A DNA stretch of 12,053 bases, from NCBI GenBank assembly GCA_964344625.1, contig CAYFNZ010000031.1, positions 1-12,053 of the forward strand, read 5' to 3'. Positions 11,827-12,053 of the stretch are shown in pieces. Made by a program: the position numbers and the translations under genes. The notes beneath the pieces are model-generated. The model did no database searches, was not told the origin of the DNA, and saw only the letters and a program-made list of their open reading frames with translations. Position 1 is the first letter of the stretch. Each line of letters starts with the position of its first letter. Origin of the DNA: JAAYEL01 sp964344625. GTDB lineage: Bacteria; Bacillota; Clostridia; Tissierellales; Peptoniphilaceae.

Positions 11827-12053
11827 TTATTTTAGGGCATTTTGGATTGCTTCCTTTACGGGGTTTGAGGAGTTTGTCGCTCCTGTGATTGCGTCTATAA
11901 GATATTGACGGAGTTTCTTCTTGTAGCTTTCCTGTGAAGCTGGTATAAAGGTCCATCCCAGCCTGTCGTTTTTTTCGTAAATTACTGGCTTGTGACCACG
12001 AAGTTTTAGGACCCTGGCAGCTTCCATACCTGCAAGCCCTCCACCAATGATAT
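11827..12053 (-). pseudogene. 3' end of an FAD-dependent oxidoreductase gene, internally deleted, 5' end outside window
   Basis: From the window edge the frame reads IIGGGLAGMEAARVLKLRGH, a dinucleotide-binding GxGxxG fold, then KPVIYEKNDRLGW and IPASQESYKKKLRQYL, as in the flavin/NAD domain of 2,4-dienoyl-CoA reductase/old yellow enzyme-type proteins. It then switches directly to DAITGATNSSNPVKEAIQNA and the stop. That tail matches the end of FMN-binding (FMN_bind) domains of fumarate-reductase-like proteins. The NAD-binding part and most of the second domain are absent, so an in-frame internal deletion is likely. The usual LGG of the FAD motif is LGW here. The Met at 12027 is internal, not a start. 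A genuine short fusion is possible but less likely. Confidence 0.6.

Overview
This window is chromosomal DNA from a low-GC Firmicute. The protein sequences and gene order look like an anaerobic coccus of the Peptoniphilaceae/Tissierellia group, perhaps Anaerococcus; that placement is an inference from style, not from a search. Every supported gene lies on the minus strand, so transcription runs from high to low coordinates. A run of exactly 100 N (10004-10103) marks a scaffold join of unknown true length.

Left part (1-3605): the conserved ribosomal block rpmG-secE-nusG-rplK-rplA, read from a promoter at 3577-3605, then rplJ-rplL read from its own promoter at 1270-1298. rplJ has an L10-type leader that ends in an attenuator hairpin, rplK has an L1-type leader hairpin, and rplL is followed by an intrinsic terminator plus a second hairpin.

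Middle part (3619-9984): a shikimate/chorismate operon, apt-aroF-aroB-aroA-(aroC/chorismate mutase/aroE fusion)-aroK. Genes overlap or are separated by at most a few bases, except at the aroE/aroK junction. Together they supply DAHP synthase, dehydroquinate synthase, shikimate dehydrogenase, shikimate kinase, EPSP synthase, chorismate synthase and chorismate mutase. Only 3-dehydroquinate dehydratase is missing. The 668-residue protein joins chorismate synthase, an AroQ-type chorismate mutase and shikimate dehydrogenase. Its stop codon TAA at 4204-4206 falls just before the conserved last helix of shikimate dehydrogenase. The missing C-terminal tail is encoded in the same frame after the stop and runs directly into shikimate kinase. 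The natural reading is a four-domain protein of about 863 residues cut in two by one nonsense codon, or a sequencing error at that codon.

Right part (9985-12053): an accessory, decaying region. A 52-codon reading frame keeps only the first and last parts of a PadR-family repressor. It overlaps a frameshifted, internally shortened remnant that resembles its usual DUF1700 membrane-protein partner, and this remnant runs into the gap. Upstream lie a multi-hairpin element (10480-10580), a 33-bp near-perfect palindrome (10591-10623) on the likely transcription start, and a promoter. Next comes an array of six 36-bp palindromes (10784-11059) spaced 44 or 54 bp apart, of unknown function. Then follow an intact DJ-1/PfpI-family gene with its own promoter and terminator, and the 3' end of a flavoprotein gene that looks like a head-to-tail remnant of a larger oxidoreductase. 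Between 10444 and 11157 there is no gene, only these sites and repeats.
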